Assembly (NCBI GenBank): GCA_018402635.1
Contig: JAGYIP010000006.1
Location: forward strand, 1 to 48,002
Direction: 5' to 3'
Length of the DNA stretch: 48,002 bases
Source of the DNA: Burkholderiaceae bacterium
GTDB lineage: Bacteria; Pseudomonadota; Gammaproteobacteria; Burkholderiales; Burkholderiaceae_A
A program made the translations under genes and the position numbers. The notes under the pieces are model-generated. The model was not told the origin of the DNA and did no database searches. It saw only the letters and a list, made by a program, of their open reading frames with translations. This document shows positions 9,377 through 18,347 of this stretch, in pieces; the stretch's first letter is position 1, and every line of letters begins with the position of its first letter.

Positions 9377-9392
9377 TGGCCCAGAAATTGCT
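9377..9392 (+). promoter_or_regulatory. Sigma-54 promoter for fliK operon
   Basis: TGGCCCAGAAATTGCT keeps the GG-N10-GC spacing and the TTGC half of the sigma-54 consensus. The predicted start is near 9403, 30 bases before the fliK ATG. Confidence 0.82.
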
Positions 9393-9432
9393 GGTTTTTT
9401 GACACCTTCACTTATGCGGCAAAGGCTGTTCA

Positions 9433-10934
9433 ATGAGTTCATGGGACCTTACTAGCACCATTGGTGCCACCTCGCCAAAGGCTACGGGCCGAGCGGATGC
9501 GCCCTCCAAAGGAGGCGACAGCGCAGGCGAGTCGTTTGGCAAACTGTTTGGCAGAGTCTTTGGGGACAGCCCGATGCGGCAAAGTCTTGCCGGGGGGGAG
9601 GTCATCGAGGAGGCCAGCAAGATTCGAATGGTTCTTCTTGGGTCAGACACCCAGGTCATCACCGCTGGAGAGCCCCCTACAGAGGAGGAGATTCTGGCCT
9701 TTGCACGGGAGGCCAATCTTGATGAGACGTCGTTAAAGGCGCTGCTTTTGACCGCCCCTGGGATGTTGGGTGATGCGGGCTTGAGCGAGGAGGCCTTGGG
9801 CCTAGACCCGTTGAAAGATGGTTTGGCGCTTGCAGTGGTGAGCGGTCTGAACAGTGTGGTGGGTGTAGAAGGCTTGGCTGGGAAAGGGTCTTCAACGATG
9901 TCGCCAAGCCCTTGGACGCACTTGATGGCTAGCCCAGCAGATGCCGGCGTTGCCTCAGGCAAGCTTGTGGCGGTGGCTGGTGAATCGAGGCCATCGAGGC
10001 TGACGATCGCCGAAGCCATCAACCGGAGCGCGTGGCGGTTGCCAATGGCTCTGAGGCCTTTAAGGTATCTGTGGAGGCCATTGCAGCGAAGGAGGCCGAA
10101 TCAGGGCGTTCATCAAAGGATGTGATCACCTCGCGTCTCGTGGTTGGTGACACAGCCACAAAGGAAGCTCCAGAGAATAAGTTTGCCGCCCGACTCGGCC
10201 TTGGCCTTAAGGCAATCGAAGAGTCGGTTTCTATGGAGGCTCTTCTTAAAAACATTCAAGAGAAGAAAAAGCTGATGCTGCAAGACCCTATCAAGCTGCA
10301 GCTTGTTGATCCGGCTCGCAGTCCCGAGCCCTGGGTTATGGATGCAAGGCTTGAGTCGGGTCCGAACACCGATGACCCGTCACGCGCCTCTGCTGGAACC
10401 GGTGGCGTGGGATCACTTGACTCGTCTATGCGGTCGGGCGGTGGCTCGCTTGGGGACAGCAGCCAGCAGTCTCGTTCAGACCCGAATGCGGGCCCCAAGG
10501 CCATGAGCCAACAAGTTATGCAACGATTTGGTGAAATTCTTGGTCAGCGTCTCTTGCAACAGATTAATCAGGGGGCCTGGAAAGTTGAAATAGCACTTGA
10601 GCCAGCCGACCTTGGGTCGATTCAGATAGAACTAGAATGGCGCAATGGTGAACTCGAGGCGAGCTTTAAGGTGGGACAGGCCCTTACACGCGATCTGCTG
10701 CAAGATGGTTTACCTCGGCTGCGAGAGACCCTTGAGCGAGCTGGTATAGATGTTGCTTCGGTGTATGTTGGTGATCAGGGCCGCCAGCAGTCGTCTTCGG
10801 GCCGCCCCGGTCAACCGGGTTCCAACGACCTGAAGCAATCCCAGTCTTCAGATCAGGGAAATGGGCTTGAAGCACAGGCCGCGGGCCCGCAAGGTTTTAA
10901 GTCTGACGATGGCAGGCTCGATGTTTTGGTGTAA
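9433..10934 (+). CDS. fliK: Flagellar hook-length control protein FliK (frameshifted)
   Basis: Joined product about 500 aa. FliK is exported as a molecular ruler and switches export from hook to filament proteins by acting on FlhB. The N-terminal two thirds are low complexity and Gly/Ser/Ala-rich, as usual. The conserved C-terminal Flg_hook domain is at about residues 365-450: KVEIALEPADLGSIQIELEW, then LLQDGLPRLRETLERAGIDV. A Gly/Ser/Gln-rich tail follows. The frame changes near 10029-10031: the first frame reads to 10125 and the second starts inside at about 10032. Restoring one base gives EAINRSAVAVANGSEAF. First gene of the fliKLMNOPQR-flhB operon. Confidence 0.87.
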
Positions 10935-10958
10935 CTCCTAAGTTTGGAAGGAACAAAG

Positions 10959-11594
10959 ATGGCTGACGAACAACAAGCTGAAGAAGGCGGAAAGAAAAAA
11001 AGCCCGCTAATTATGATCATCGTTCTGGTGGTGGTCATTCTTTTGTTGGTGGTTGGCTCCATTATTGGAACGCTGGCCGTCACAGGCTTCTTCAGTGAGC
11101 CCGAGCAAGAATCGGTCGAAGAACTATTGAAGAAAGCCGAGGAAGAGAAGGCTGCTGCCGAGGGTAGCGCCGAGGGTGAGCCTAAGCTTGGCCCCGATGG
11201 TCAACCGCTTCCTAATGTTAAAGAGACGCCCGACGGACCTGAAAAGCAGATTAAGTCAGAACCCGATGTCACCAAGTTCGAGAGCCGTTACAAAGAAATG
11301 AGTCGGCCTCTTATTGCCAACGTTGCCGCATCTCGTAAGGTGATGTCCGTTACTGTGGCCATCATGACGCACTACGACGACAAGGTACTTACCAACATGG
11401 ACAAGCACGAGTTTGCCCTTAGGTCGGCCTCGTTGGATGTCCTGCGACAGGTGACAGAGGCCGATATCGACAAGCCCACCTTCCGTATTGAGCTAGCAGA
11501 AAAAATTCGGCTTTCCATGAACTCTGTGCTTGAACGTTACGAAGATTTTGGCGGTATTGAGCAGGTGCTCTTTACGGAATTCATTATTCAGTAG
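10959..11594 (+). CDS. fliL: Flagellar basal body-associated protein FliL
   Basis: 211 aa from the ATG at 10959, chosen because GGAAGGA lies just upstream. FliL rings the stator at the base of the motor and supports torque. It has a short Lys-rich cytoplasmic N-terminus, one transmembrane helix at about residues 19-45 (LIMIIVLVVVILLLVVGSII), a Glu/Ala-rich linker, and the periplasmic stomatin-like domain (SRPLIANVAASRKVMSVTVAIMT onward). The C-terminal residues VLFTEFIIQ are the family signature. It follows fliK by 24 bases. Confidence 0.93.
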   Translation: MADEQQAEEGGKKKSPLIMIIVLVVVILLLVVGSIIGTLAVTGFFSEPEQESVEELLKKAEEEKAAAEGSAEGEPKLGPDGQPLPNVKETPDGPEKQIKSEPDVTKFESRYKEMSRPLIANVAASRKVMSVTVAIMTHYDDKVLTNMDKHEFALRSASLDVLRQVTEADIDKPTFRIELAEKIRLSMNSVLERYEDFGGIEQVLFTEFIIQ

Positions 11595-11677
11595 GCCCTT
11601 TAATGGCCTGGGGCCTTTGAGCCCCGGGTTGTTAAGCCACTGACCCTCAAAGCACAGACACATTTAACTACGAACCC

Positions 11678-12682
11678 ATGTCAACCGGCCTCCTAAGTGA
11701 AGAAGAACTCTCCGCCCTGCAAGAGGCGGTAGAAGACGGCTCCATTGCGGTTGATACCGGTTACAACACCCGTGTTCGCGTCCGTAAGCACGACCTTGCC
11801 AGCGAGGACAGCACCCTAGGCATTAACGTGGGCGCCATTGAGATGATCAACGAGCGTTTTCTGCGCTTGTTCCGTCTTGGGCTCGTTGAGGTCTTGCGTT
11901 CCACACCCAAAATTGCGCCGCTTAAGTCTGAAATTGTTCGCTACGGCGATTACTTGAAAATGCTCAAGCCACCGCTTTCGGTGAACATGGTTCGAATGAA
12001 CCCTCTGCGTGGCTTCTCACTTATTGTGATTGAACCCCAGGTTATTTTTCAGTCGCTCGATGTCTTTTTCGGTGGCTTTGGAACCAGCGGAATGGCCAAA
12101 GGGCCTCTGCCGCTTACTCGGCTTTTCACGCCCACTGAAACGCGTGTTATTTCTATCATTCTTGAAGTCTTCTACCGGTCGCTTAAAGAGGCCTGGGCGC
12201 CTGTTCTTAAGCTCGACCTTGAGCTTGCGAACTCAGAGATTAATCCGCAGTTTGCACAAATTGCCGATGAAAACGACCTCATCGTTTTAAGTCGGTTTGA
12301 AATTGAGAACTCAAAAGACAAGTTCATCGACCTGGTTCACCCCTATGCCTCGTTAAAGCCCATTCGCGATGTCCTGCGCAGTCGTGTACAGACGGGCGAT
12401 GGCAATGAGAGCTCTGAGAAGGTCTGGCGAGATCAGCTTAGAGAGGCCACTTACGAGGCATCGTTAGAGCTTCAGGTTATGCTGGGCCAGGTTCAGACAA
12501 CCTTGCACTCCCTTCAAAACTTAAGAATTGGTGATGTCTTGTATTTCAAGAAGCCCGATACTGCTCGCGTGAACATCTGCACTATTGGCACGTTTGATGC
12601 TGAGGTAGGAGTTGTCGACACCCAGATGGCGATTCAAATTAAAGACGCCCTGGATGTCACCGGCCAAGTAAAGACGCGATAG
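11678..12682 (+). CDS. fliM: Flagellar motor switch protein FliM
   Basis: 334 aa, standard for FliM, the C-ring protein that binds CheY-P and sets rotation direction. The N-terminal LLSEEELSALQEAVEDG corresponds to the CheY-binding EIDALL-type motif, although the usual LSQ-EIDALL wording is altered. The middle domain contains INERFLRLFRLGLVEVLR and FFGGFGTSGM, the GGXG-type motif of FliM. The C-terminal SpoA domain ends around IGDVLYFKKPDTARVNI and GVVDTQMAIQIKDAL. An 84-base gap with a GC-rich hairpin separates it from fliL. Confidence 0.95.
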   Translation: MSTGLLSEEELSALQEAVEDGSIAVDTGYNTRVRVRKHDLASEDSTLGINVGAIEMINERFLRLFRLGLVEVLRSTPKIAPLKSEIVRYGDYLKMLKPPLSVNMVRMNPLRGFSLIVIEPQVIFQSLDVFFGGFGTSGMAKGPLPLTRLFTPTETRVISIILEVFYRSLKEAWAPVLKLDLELANSEINPQFAQIADENDLIVLSRFEIENSKDKFIDLVHPYASLKPIRDVLRSRVQTGDGNESSEKVWRDQLREATYEASLELQVMLGQVQTTLHSLQNLRIGDVLYFKKPDTARVNICTIGTFDAEVGVVDTQMAIQIKDALDVTGQVKTR

Positions 12683-12691
12683 GAAAGCAAG

Positions 12692-13027
12692 ATGGAAAAT
12701 AACACTGCAGAAGATCAGACCGCACCGGAAGGTGATGAGCTTATTGAAGGTGAAGGCGCCGAGGCGGGGCAGATTAACGCCGAAGTCCTTCAAAACATTC
12801 CCGTCACCATCTCCATTGAGGTTGGCAGGGCGTCATTGAAAATTCGCGACCTGCTTCGGCTCTCACAGGGCAGCGTTGTGGAACTCGACCGGCTTGCGGG
12901 CGAACCTCTCGATCTGCTGGTCAACAGCACCGTTGTTGCCCAGGGCGAGATTGTTCTGGTGAACGACCGCTACGGTATTCGGCTGACCCGGGTTGTTCCG
13001 GCCGCCGAGCGTCTCAAGCAACTCTAG
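12692..13027 (+). CDS. fliN: Flagellar motor switch protein FliN
   Basis: 111 aa. FliN forms the lower C-ring with FliM. An acidic N-terminal 30 residues is followed by a complete SpoA domain: VLQNIPVTISIEVGRASLKI, RDLLRLSQGSVVELDRLAGE, PLDLLVNSTVVAQGEIVLVN, then DRYGIRLTRVV. It starts nine bases after the fliM stop, with AGGAAAG ahead of the ATG. Confidence 0.96.
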   Translation: MENNTAEDQTAPEGDELIEGEGAEAGQINAEVLQNIPVTISIEVGRASLKIRDLLRLSQGSVVELDRLAGEPLDLLVNSTVVAQGEIVLVNDRYGIRLTRVVPAAERLKQL

Positions 13028-13048
13028 CCCTAACCTTTCGAGACTGAC

Positions 13049-13513
13049 ATGATTTCCGGACTTCCTCCCGGGGTGGATCTGCTCGGCCTTGCCAGTAGCT
13101 TTCTGCTGGTTATTGGGCTGATGGCGGTTGTGCTCTTCGCTCTTAAGCGCATGCAGGGGCTTTCAGGTGGCCTGTCGAACGACCGACAGATTAAACACCT
13201 TGAGACCATGTCCGCAGGACCCCGACAAAAGATAATTCTGCTGCGCGTAAAAGACCGAGAACTTCTTGTGGGCATCTCTGCGGGTCAGATCAATACGCTT
13301 GCGCAATGGCAAGACACGAACACCACTGGCAACGCTCAACCGGCCAAACCTAACGAGGGTGGCTTTTCAACATCCAGTCCAAAAGAGATCTCCGGCGGCT
13401 CCTTGGCCGCAGGTAGCGCTGCCCTCTCAGCTCAAAGGCCCAGCTTCGGCCAGGCCCTAAGTACTGTATCGGGGGCCTGGAGCTCAGACTTCTTAAAGCG
13501 TTTTCGTCGATAA
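13049..13513 (+). CDS. fliO: Flagellar biosynthesis protein FliO
   Basis: 154 aa. FliO is a small bitopic membrane protein that helps the FliP ring assemble. One transmembrane helix at about residues 10-31 (LASSFLLVIGLMAVVLFALK), then the compact FliO domain LETMSAGPRQKIILLRVKDR-ELLVGISAGQIN, then a Ser/Gly-rich tail. The fliP ATG follows its stop codon with no gap, so the two are translationally coupled. Confidence 0.92.
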   Translation: MISGLPPGVDLLGLASSFLLVIGLMAVVLFALKRMQGLSGGLSNDRQIKHLETMSAGPRQKIILLRVKDRELLVGISAGQINTLAQWQDTNTTGNAQPAKPNEGGFSTSSPKEISGGSLAAGSAALSAQRPSFGQALSTVSGAWSSDFLKRFRR

Positions 13514-14308
13514 ATGAAGCGCAGCCTTACCCCCCTCGCACCACAGACCGCCAAGGCCTATCGACCCATGCAAATGGTGGCCTTACTTCTTTTGGCGGCA
13601 GCAGCCCTGTTGTTCTCAGGGCCAAGCTTTGCACAGACGGTGGCGGGCCTTCCTATTGTGACTGTGGAGGGATCTCGCTACAGCCTAACGCTTGAATTGC
13701 TAGCATTAATTACGGTTCTTACGCTAATTCCGTCGTTGGTGCTGATGATGACGTCTTTTGTTCGAATCATCATTGTTATGTCGATTCTGCGACAGGCTTT
13801 GGGTACAGCACAGACCCCTCCCAATCAGGTTCTTGTGGGCCTGGCGCTCTTTTTAACCATCTTTATTATGTCGCCGGTGCTTACCCAGGTATATGAGAAC
13901 GGCCTGCTTCCCTACCTTCAGCGCACCTTGCCGTTTGATCAGGCACTTGCCAACATCGAGGCACCGGTGCGAGCGTTTATGTTGGCTCAGACCCGTGAAA
14001 ACGACATTGCCATGTTCTTAGAAATTGCTCGCCAGACCAATGTTGTTTCGGCCGAGCAGGTGCCCTTTTCAACCCTGGTTCCCGCCTTCATTACCTCAGA
14101 GCTAAAGAGCGCATTCACCATTGGTTTCCTTATCTACATTCCTTTCCTTGTGATTGATCTTATTGTTGCCAGTGTGCTGATGTCGATGGGCATGATGATG
14201 TTGTCACCCATGATGATCTCCATGCCTTTTAAGCTCATGCTCTTTGTCCTTGTTGACGGCTGGAGCCTCATCATGGGGTCGATGGCCGCAAGCTTTGTTA
14301 TTCCATAG
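13514..14308 (+). CDS. fliP: Flagellar export gate protein FliP
   Basis: 264 aa, standard length. FliP forms the core pentamer of the export gate with FliQ and FliR. A cleavable N-terminal signal segment (hydrophobic 17-35, ending SFAQ) precedes the conserved core: TLIPSLVLMMTSFVRIIIVM, SILRQALGTAQTPPNQVLVG, ALFLTIFIMSPV, and later LVPAFITSELKSAFTIGFLI, and MGMMMLSPMMISMPFKLMLF near the end. It follows fliO with no gap. Confidence 0.97.
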   Translation: MKRSLTPLAPQTAKAYRPMQMVALLLLAAAALLFSGPSFAQTVAGLPIVTVEGSRYSLTLELLALITVLTLIPSLVLMMTSFVRIIIVMSILRQALGTAQTPPNQVLVGLALFLTIFIMSPVLTQVYENGLLPYLQRTLPFDQALANIEAPVRAFMLAQTRENDIAMFLEIARQTNVVSAEQVPFSTLVPAFITSELKSAFTIGFLIYIPFLVIDLIVASVLMSMGMMMLSPMMISMPFKLMLFVLVDGWSLIMGSMAASFVIP

Positions 14309-14330
14309 CGCCGCCTAAAGGCAAGCAGCC

Positions 14331-14354
14331 GAAGTAGTCGAAGTAGTCGAAGTC
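14331..14354 (+). repeat. Short 9-base tandem repeat in fliP-fliQ gap
   Basis: GAAGTAGTC occurs twice exactly head to tail and then partly a third time. It sits in the 109-base space between fliP and fliQ, the longest non-coding gap within this operon. No promoter motif was recognised with it. Confidence 0.7.
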
Positions 14355-14417
14355 TAATTCGGCTCGGATTTTGCTAAAGCCTAGTCACTCACCCTTCACA
14401 CTTACGGAGATGCGTTG

Positions 14418-14687
14418 ATGGACACGGCAGGCGTTATTGATCTAGCCCAGAAGGCCCTTCTTGTCACCATGCTTATATCGCTGCCTTTACTTGGGGTTGC
14501 TTTGGGCGTTGGTCTGCTTGTTGGAATTTTTCAGGCAGCAACCTCCATTAACGAGATGACGCTAAGTTTTATTCCCAAGCTTGTGCTGATTGGCGTGACG
14601 CTTGCAATTTTTGGGGGCTGGCAGATCAACACCATGGTTGAATTCACTCGCTCGGTCTTTGAGCGTATTCCTACTTTGTTTAATTAG
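14418..14687 (+). CDS. fliQ: Flagellar export gate protein FliQ
   Basis: 89 aa from the ATG at 14418, which sits after a CGGAG site; an adjacent TTG codon could add one residue. FliQ has two transmembrane helices, seen here as LLVTMLISLPLLGVALGVGLLV and KLVLIGVTLAIFGGWQINTM. The conserved link is FQAATSINEMTLSFIPK. It precedes fliR by four bases. Confidence 0.97.
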   Translation: MDTAGVIDLAQKALLVTMLISLPLLGVALGVGLLVGIFQAATSINEMTLSFIPKLVLIGVTLAIFGGWQINTMVEFTRSVFERIPTLFN

Positions 14688-14691
14688 TTCA

Positions 14692-15465
14692 ATGTTTACG
14701 CTGTTAGCCGCAGACATTGCGGATCGCTTCATCATCATGCTTTGGCCGATGATTCGCATATCGGCCCTGCTCCTGGTGGCACCCGTGCTTTCAATTAGCG
14801 CGGTCACCCTGCGCATTCGCATTATTTTTGCCTTTGTCCTTACTTGGCTTATCTACCCTCTTCTGGATTGGCCGCGGCTTGACCCTACAACAGCCTTTGG
14901 ACTCGTTGAGGTTTTTAATCAGGCCGCCATTGGTCTGCTTATGGGGCTCATGCTGCAAATTGTTTCGGCAGCCCTCATTGTTGCGGGCCAGGCCATCGCG
15001 GGCTCCATGGGCCTTGCCATGGCCAGCATGATGGACCCGAACTTCGGAAACGTACCCGTCATTGCTCAACTGCTCGTCATTATGGGAAGCCTTATTTTCC
15101 TGGGCCTTGGCGGACATCTTCTGCTCTTGCAGCTGCTGCTAGAGAGCTTCAGGCTCTTGCCGATCGGCACGTCATTGCTAAGCTTAGACGCGCTGGGCCA
15201 TCTCATTGCCTGGTCGTCGATGATGTTTATGGGCGGTGTACTTCTGGCCTTGCCCGTCTTGGTTATTTTGCTCGCCGTCAACATTGGGCTCGGTGTTGTC
15301 ACACGCGCGGCCCCCTCACTTAATATTTTTGCAGTGGGCTTTCCTGCAATGATCATTGCAGGCTTTCTTATTCTGTATGCCTCCATGAGTTCGATTGCCG
15401 CCCGAATTCAATGGCTTTGGATGGCGGGCTTTAGTCAGATTCGAATGATTCTCGGAATTGAGTAG
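14692..15465 (+). CDS. fliR: Flagellar export gate protein FliR
   Basis: 257 aa from the ATG at 14692, just after the fliQ stop. Six or so transmembrane helices are predicted from the hydrophobicity. Family landmarks are RISALLLVAPVLSISAVTLR near the N-terminus, the GLVEVFNQAAIGLLMGLMLQ stretch, AGQAIAGSMGLAMASMMDPN, and late NIGLGVVTRAAPSLNIFAVG with FPAMIIAGF. FliR completes the FliPQR gate and contacts FlhB. Confidence 0.96.
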   Translation: MFTLLAADIADRFIIMLWPMIRISALLLVAPVLSISAVTLRIRIIFAFVLTWLIYPLLDWPRLDPTTAFGLVEVFNQAAIGLLMGLMLQIVSAALIVAGQAIAGSMGLAMASMMDPNFGNVPVIAQLLVIMGSLIFLGLGGHLLLLQLLLESFRLLPIGTSLLSLDALGHLIAWSSMMFMGGVLLALPVLVILLAVNIGLGVVTRAAPSLNIFAVGFPAMIIAGFLILYASMSSIAARIQWLWMAGFSQIRMILGIE

Positions 15466-15473
15466 ACAGAGAC

Positions 15474-16625
15474 GTGGGCGACGAATCCGACCTTGAACGC
15501 ACCGAAGAACCTACCGCGCGCCGACTTGAAAAGGCGCGCGAAGAGGGTCAGATTGCCCGATCAACGGAGTTACCTGGCGCGGCGGTGGTGGTGGGGTCCA
15601 TGGCCTACTTGTTGTTGTCGGGACAGTGGACATTCGACAAGCTAGGCAGCCTCTTTAAGTCGGGCTTTAACCTCGACCCAAGGGTATTGGACAACCCTTA
15701 TTTACTGCTTGGGATTTTTGCTCAGTTTATTTTTGATGCGTTTCTTATTTTTCTGCCCGTATTTATTCTGACCTTGATCCTGGCCCTGCTTGCATCGAGT
15801 GCTACCGGAGGGTTCAACTTTGCATGGAAGGGTGCAGCCCCAAAACTTAGCAAAATCAATCCCCTTAACGGTCTCAAACGAATGTTTGGGCTTAATGCCC
15901 TGGTTGAGCTTACCAAGGCGTTGCTCAAGTTCGCGCTGGTGGCAGGCGCCTTAAGCCTTGTTATTTCCGAGCAAATTGAAAACTTCCTGCAAATTGGGGT
16001 GATGAGCCCAGAGCCTGCCATGGCGAGGGCTGCCGAGCTTGTTGGGCTGACCTCTTTAGTGGTGGCCTCAAGCCTTATTCTTATTACGTTTATTGATGTG
16101 CCTTGGCAGAGGCATCAGTTCTTTGAGCGCATGAAAATGACCAAGCAAGAGGTCAAAGATGAAATGAAAGACATTGAGGGTCGCCCCGAGGTGAAGGCCC
16201 AGATTCGTAAAAGGCAGCGGGAAATGGCCGCCAACCGCATGATGCAGAAAGTGAAAGATGCCGATGTGGTGGTGACCAACCCCGAGCACTTTTCCGTGGC
16301 CTTAGCCTACGACCCCAATTCTGACGGCGCCCCGATTGTGGTGGCCATGGGGGTTGATCATCTTGCCTTTCGAATTCGTGAAGAGGCGAAGAACCACGGC
16401 ATTACCATTTTCCCCGCGCCACCTTTGGCCCGAGCGCTTTATTACACCTCGGACGTGGATCAGCCCATTCATCACGACTTGTACATTGCTGTGGCCCAGG
16501 TCATTGCCTATGTTTTCAACCTTAACAGTACAAATCCTGACGGAAGCCTGCCCGCCAAGCCCGACCCAAGCGTGCCCGAGTCAATGCAGTTTGATGCCCT
16601 CGGACGAAAGGCAGCAACCCAGTAA
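15474..16625 (+). CDS. flhB: Flagellar export switch protein FlhB
   Basis: 383 aa, starting with GTG eight bases after fliR. Four transmembrane helices, then the cytoplasmic domain that changes export specificity after self-cleavage. The N-terminus EPTARRLEKAREEGQIARST and KMTKQEVKDEMKDIEGRPEV are strongly conserved. The cleavage motif, normally NPTH, reads NPEH here (VVVTNPEHFSVALAYDP); the cleaved Asn-Pro bond is kept, Thr is replaced. FAPPLARALY-type sequence follows (FPAPPLARALYYTSDVDQPI). A second, short FlhB C-terminal-like gene lies at 29034. Confidence 0.96.
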   Translation: MGDESDLERTEEPTARRLEKAREEGQIARSTELPGAAVVVGSMAYLLLSGQWTFDKLGSLFKSGFNLDPRVLDNPYLLLGIFAQFIFDAFLIFLPVFILTLILALLASSATGGFNFAWKGAAPKLSKINPLNGLKRMFGLNALVELTKALLKFALVAGALSLVISEQIENFLQIGVMSPEPAMARAAELVGLTSLVVASSLILITFIDVPWQRHQFFERMKMTKQEVKDEMKDIEGRPEVKAQIRKRQREMAANRMMQKVKDADVVVTNPEHFSVALAYDPNSDGAPIVVAMGVDHLAFRIREEAKNHGITIFPAPPLARALYYTSDVDQPIHHDLYIAVAQVIAYVFNLNSTNPDGSLPAKPDPSVPESMQFDALGRKAATQ

Positions 16626-16635
16626 ACTCTAGGCT

Positions 16636-18318
16636 ATGGACAGTCCTGACCTTGGCTACACCCCCGATCTGTTTGTCCGGCCCGACGATAAAGTCCGGCT
16701 GGATCGTATGGTGCGTGCGGTCAGTGACGAGCAACTTAGCGTGGCCTTTATTTCGCACAGCGACGCCCTGCTTGACCATTACGGCAGGCTTTTTGCCGAA
16801 CACCTGCGGCGAACATCTCGGCTTGCCGTTGAAATCTACTCGCCCGACAGCACCGACGCCCTGATTGACCGGTTCAATCGAATTCTGGCGAGTATGTCGG
16901 TCTCCGAGGCCCTCAAAATCGAGGGCTCCATGGCCCCAAGCCGCCTGCTTCTGGTCTACGACGGGCGGGCCACGGGAGTTCGTGAGGTTCAGCTTTTGGC
17001 CCGGCTTCTTAAAGACTTCCCCGGCGCGAACACCCGGGTGGCCCTTTTGCTGCATGCCCATGCCGATGCCCCTAAGAAGGTTGAGGCCTTTGGCAAGCGA
17101 ATGGTTCATTGGGAATTAAGCCTTCCCAGTGCCTCTGAGAAGCAAGCCCTGCTTGAACGGGCCGCAAGCCAGGGCAGTCTGCCCGAGACCCAGGCCTTTC
17201 TTGCCCTTTTGGGTGAAGAATCCAGCGCCAGTCAGGCCCTGGAAGAGACCCTCACCGTGCTTGCGCGTGCTGATGAGGCCCTGGGGCTCTCGCCAGGCTC
17301 CACTCAGTCGGAGCTTGCCAAGCGCACTGCGAAAAGTGCGGCCGCCTCCGGTGTAGACGATGTCTCCGAAGCCGCTGATCAAGGCCTGTCATTCTCGGCC
17401 ACCATGGCCCCACTGCGAGGGGGCGGCGCAGGCCAAAAAGAGGAGCCCCGGCTTTCAGGCTCCTTCGATGACGAACCGCCTGCGGGGCTTGCGGCAGACA
17501 CACGGCAGCCGGCAGCGGCTAAGAAGAAGTTTCCCGCCATCTTGGTGGTGGGCATTCTTGCCTTAGGGGCCTCAGCACTTTTAACGCTTGTTCAAAGGCT
17601 GCCTGAGATGGGTGCCGAAGGACCACCTGCGGCTCCGGTGGTGGTTACCCAGACACCCGTTGCTGGCACTCCCAGCTCTGTCGCCCCTCAGCCTGAATCC
17701 CAGGCCTCATCAGACCCAAGCAGTGAAGGCGCGCCTGAGCCGTCCTCGAGTGCTGGCGCCCCTTCCGGCCAACGCCAATTCGTGTTGAAAGGCCCCATCC
17801 CCGAGCGCCAAGAGACCGACGCCGCCGTTCGTCTGGCTCCCGGCACGGTTGCTTCGGCGGCCCCCGCCGCCCCTACTGCTAGCGCCCCTGCTCGGGCTGC
17901 ACCGCCCCCTGCCGCTGCAAGTCCTGCCCGGCCAACCCCGGCACCTGCTGCCCCCGCCCCCACCCAAACTGCGCGGCCAACCCCGGCACCTGCTGCCCCC
18001 GCCGCTGCAGCGGCCTCGGGGCGGGTGACCCAGCCCGAGGTGCTTACCAGCCTGGCCGTGGGCTTTTATGTTCAGCACATTGCCTCACCCAGTCGTGGCA
18101 ATGTTGAGGTCTTTTGGAGAAGTCGTCCGGTACTGCGCCAGGCTAAGCTTTTGGAACTTCGCCGCGCGCCCAACAGTCAGACTCCTAACTTCGTACTTGT
18201 GTCTGGGCCCTTTGAATCCATGGAGCAGGCCCAACGTTTTATGGCGCAGCCCGAGCTTCCTCGGGACATGTGGTTACGAGAGGCCTCTAAAATTCGCCCC
18301 TTGCTGCCGAATCCCTAA
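16636..18318 (+). CDS. DamX-like protein: degenerate AAA domain, TM helix, SPOR domain
   Basis: 560 aa. Residues about 15-205 resemble the AAA ATPase part of ExeA/DamX-type proteins, with a Walker B-like strand SRLLLVYDGRA, but where a P-loop is expected it reads SVAFISHSDALLDHYG, with no GxxxxGK[ST]. One transmembrane helix is at about 299-320 (FPAILVVGILALGASALLTL). A long periplasmic Pro/Ala/Ser linker follows. The last 90 residues (GFYVQHIASPSRGNVEVF, then NFVLVSGPFESMEQAQRFM) look like a SPOR peptidoglycan-binding domain. It begins ten bases after flhB in the same operon. I infer a link between flagellar assembly and septal or polar peptidoglycan; there is no direct proof. Confidence 0.72.
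   Translation: MDSPDLGYTPDLFVRPDDKVRLDRMVRAVSDEQLSVAFISHSDALLDHYGRLFAEHLRRTSRLAVEIYSPDSTDALIDRFNRILASMSVSEALKIEGSMAPSRLLLVYDGRATGVREVQLLARLLKDFPGANTRVALLLHAHADAPKKVEAFGKRMVHWELSLPSASEKQALLERAASQGSLPETQAFLALLGEESSASQALEETLTVLARADEALGLSPGSTQSELAKRTAKSAAASGVDDVSEAADQGLSFSATMAPLRGGGAGQKEEPRLSGSFDDEPPAGLAADTRQPAAAKKKFPAILVVGILALGASALLTLVQRLPEMGAEGPPAAPVVVTQTPVAGTPSSVAPQPESQASSDPSSEGAPEPSSSAGAPSGQRQFVLKGPIPERQETDAAVRLAPGTVASAAPAAPTASAPARAAPPPAAASPARPTPAPAAPAPTQTARPTPAPAAPAAAAASGRVTQPEVLTSLAVGFYVQHIASPSRGNVEVFWRSRPVLRQAKLLELRRAPNSQTPNFVLVSGPFESMEQAQRFMAQPELPRDMWLREASKIRPLLPNP
17929..18003 (+). repeat. Direct repeat in Pro/Ala linker
   Basis: A 30-base stretch at 17929-17958 recurs exactly at 17974-18003, a 45-base offset. 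It encodes the repeated RPTPAPAAPA linker unit of the DamX-like protein. Confidence 0.85.
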
Positions 18319-18347
18319 TTAGGTGTGACTTTTTGCAAGGGTCACCA

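Noticed and set aside
11606..11632. GGGGC/GCCCC hairpin between fliL and fliM
   Set aside because: Short stem with no T run inside an operon; cannot be called a terminator.
17688..18078. Long minus-strand frames opposite the DamX-like gene
   Set aside because: They are the low-complexity shadow of a GC-rich Pro/Ala linker.
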